Positions 63,700 through 64,000 of a stretch of 64,000 nt of DNA are shown here, one piece after another. This stretch comes from Numida meleagris (lineage: Eukaryota; Chordata; Aves; Galliformes; Numididae), in the NCBI RefSeq assembly GCF_002078875.1, contig NC_034412.1:84369491-84433490 (forward strand), read 5' to 3'. The notes beneath the pieces are model-generated. The model saw only the letters and a list, made by a program, of their open reading frames with translations, was not told the origin of the DNA and ran no database searches. Position 1 is the first letter of the stretch, and each line of letters starts with the position of its first letter. Both the position numbers and the translations under genes were made by a program.

Positions 63700-64000
63700 T
63701 GTAACTGGACCACCTTTATGTGAATTACACTAGTTATTTCAGTGGATGTCTTCTAGTGCAAATCAGACCTGCAACATTTTTTTTGCTGTGTAAGTCTCTG
63801 TGTCATCTACTTTTGTCAGTGATGATGGAAATTTCCTTACAATTAGGTACACCCAAACTTGGGGCTTGACATCGACTTGTGGCTAAGACAAGCTGGAGAA
63901 CTGCTACAATAAGGGAAGTATTTTCAGGTATTGGCATTAATGTATATTAACTTTTTCTGACAGCTCTTTAAGGAGATGAAAAAGAACTGAATATTGACAC

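Noticed and set aside
1..64000. Search for tRNA, rRNA, CRISPR arrays, prokaryotic operons or phage-like modules
   Set aside because: None seen. Composition, CR1 repeats and microsatellites indicate vertebrate nuclear DNA.

Overview
This window looks like a stretch of AT-rich, CpG-poor vertebrate nuclear DNA from a bird, probably a galliform (the chicken/turkey/quail group). The bird call rests on several CR1 LINE fragments with the typical 3' end (GATTCTATGATTCTATG-like tails, or the reverse complement reading AATCACAGAATC...GGTTGGAAGGG), on a retroviral solo LTR with clean target-site duplications, and on long microsatellites. The species assignment is inference. There are no operons, ribosome binding sites, CRISPR arrays, tRNA or rRNA genes. 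Nearly all long open frames are chance frames, repeat-derived frames, or frames running through microsatellites and assembly gaps.

Layout. 1-4.0 kb: unique non-coding DNA. 4.0-9.5 kb: three short CR1 ends, a candidate minus-strand coding exon (6835-6965) with good splice signals, and a solo LTR of 508 bp (8613-9120) flanked by a perfect 5-bp duplication. 9.5-13.2 kb: unique DNA. 13.2-13.7 kb: a longer plus-strand CR1. 13.7-19.9 kb: unique DNA. 19.9-20.6 kb: an (AC)n microsatellite broken by a 140-bp gap, abutting a minus-strand LTR-like U3 with CCAAT-like and TATA boxes. 20.6-29.3 kb: unique DNA. 29.3-30.1 kb: a minus-strand CR1 with a probable internal deletion. 30.9-31.3 kb: a pyrimidine/CCTCT tract running into a 305-bp gap. 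31.3-35.9 kb: unique DNA, partly resembling conserved non-coding sequence. 35.9-36.5 kb: the decayed coding copy described below. 41.4-42.3 kb: two abutting minus-strand CR1 pieces. 42.3-55.6 kb: unique DNA with stretches that read like conserved non-coding elements. 55.6 kb: one more CR1 3' end. 55.7-64 kb: unique DNA with homopolymer tracts and, near the right edge, a CpG-enriched minus-strand open frame of unknown meaning.

The most unusual item is at about 35.97-36.48 kb. Four short protein blocks lie in the expected order over about 480 bp (three in one frame interrupted by stops, the fourth after a frameshift). They resemble, from memory and without any search, a widespread uncharacterised animal protein family. 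I read it as an old pseudogene or repeat-borne copy.

No set of genes working together can be described. The window most likely lies between genes or inside a very large intron, and what function it has, if any, would be regulatory.
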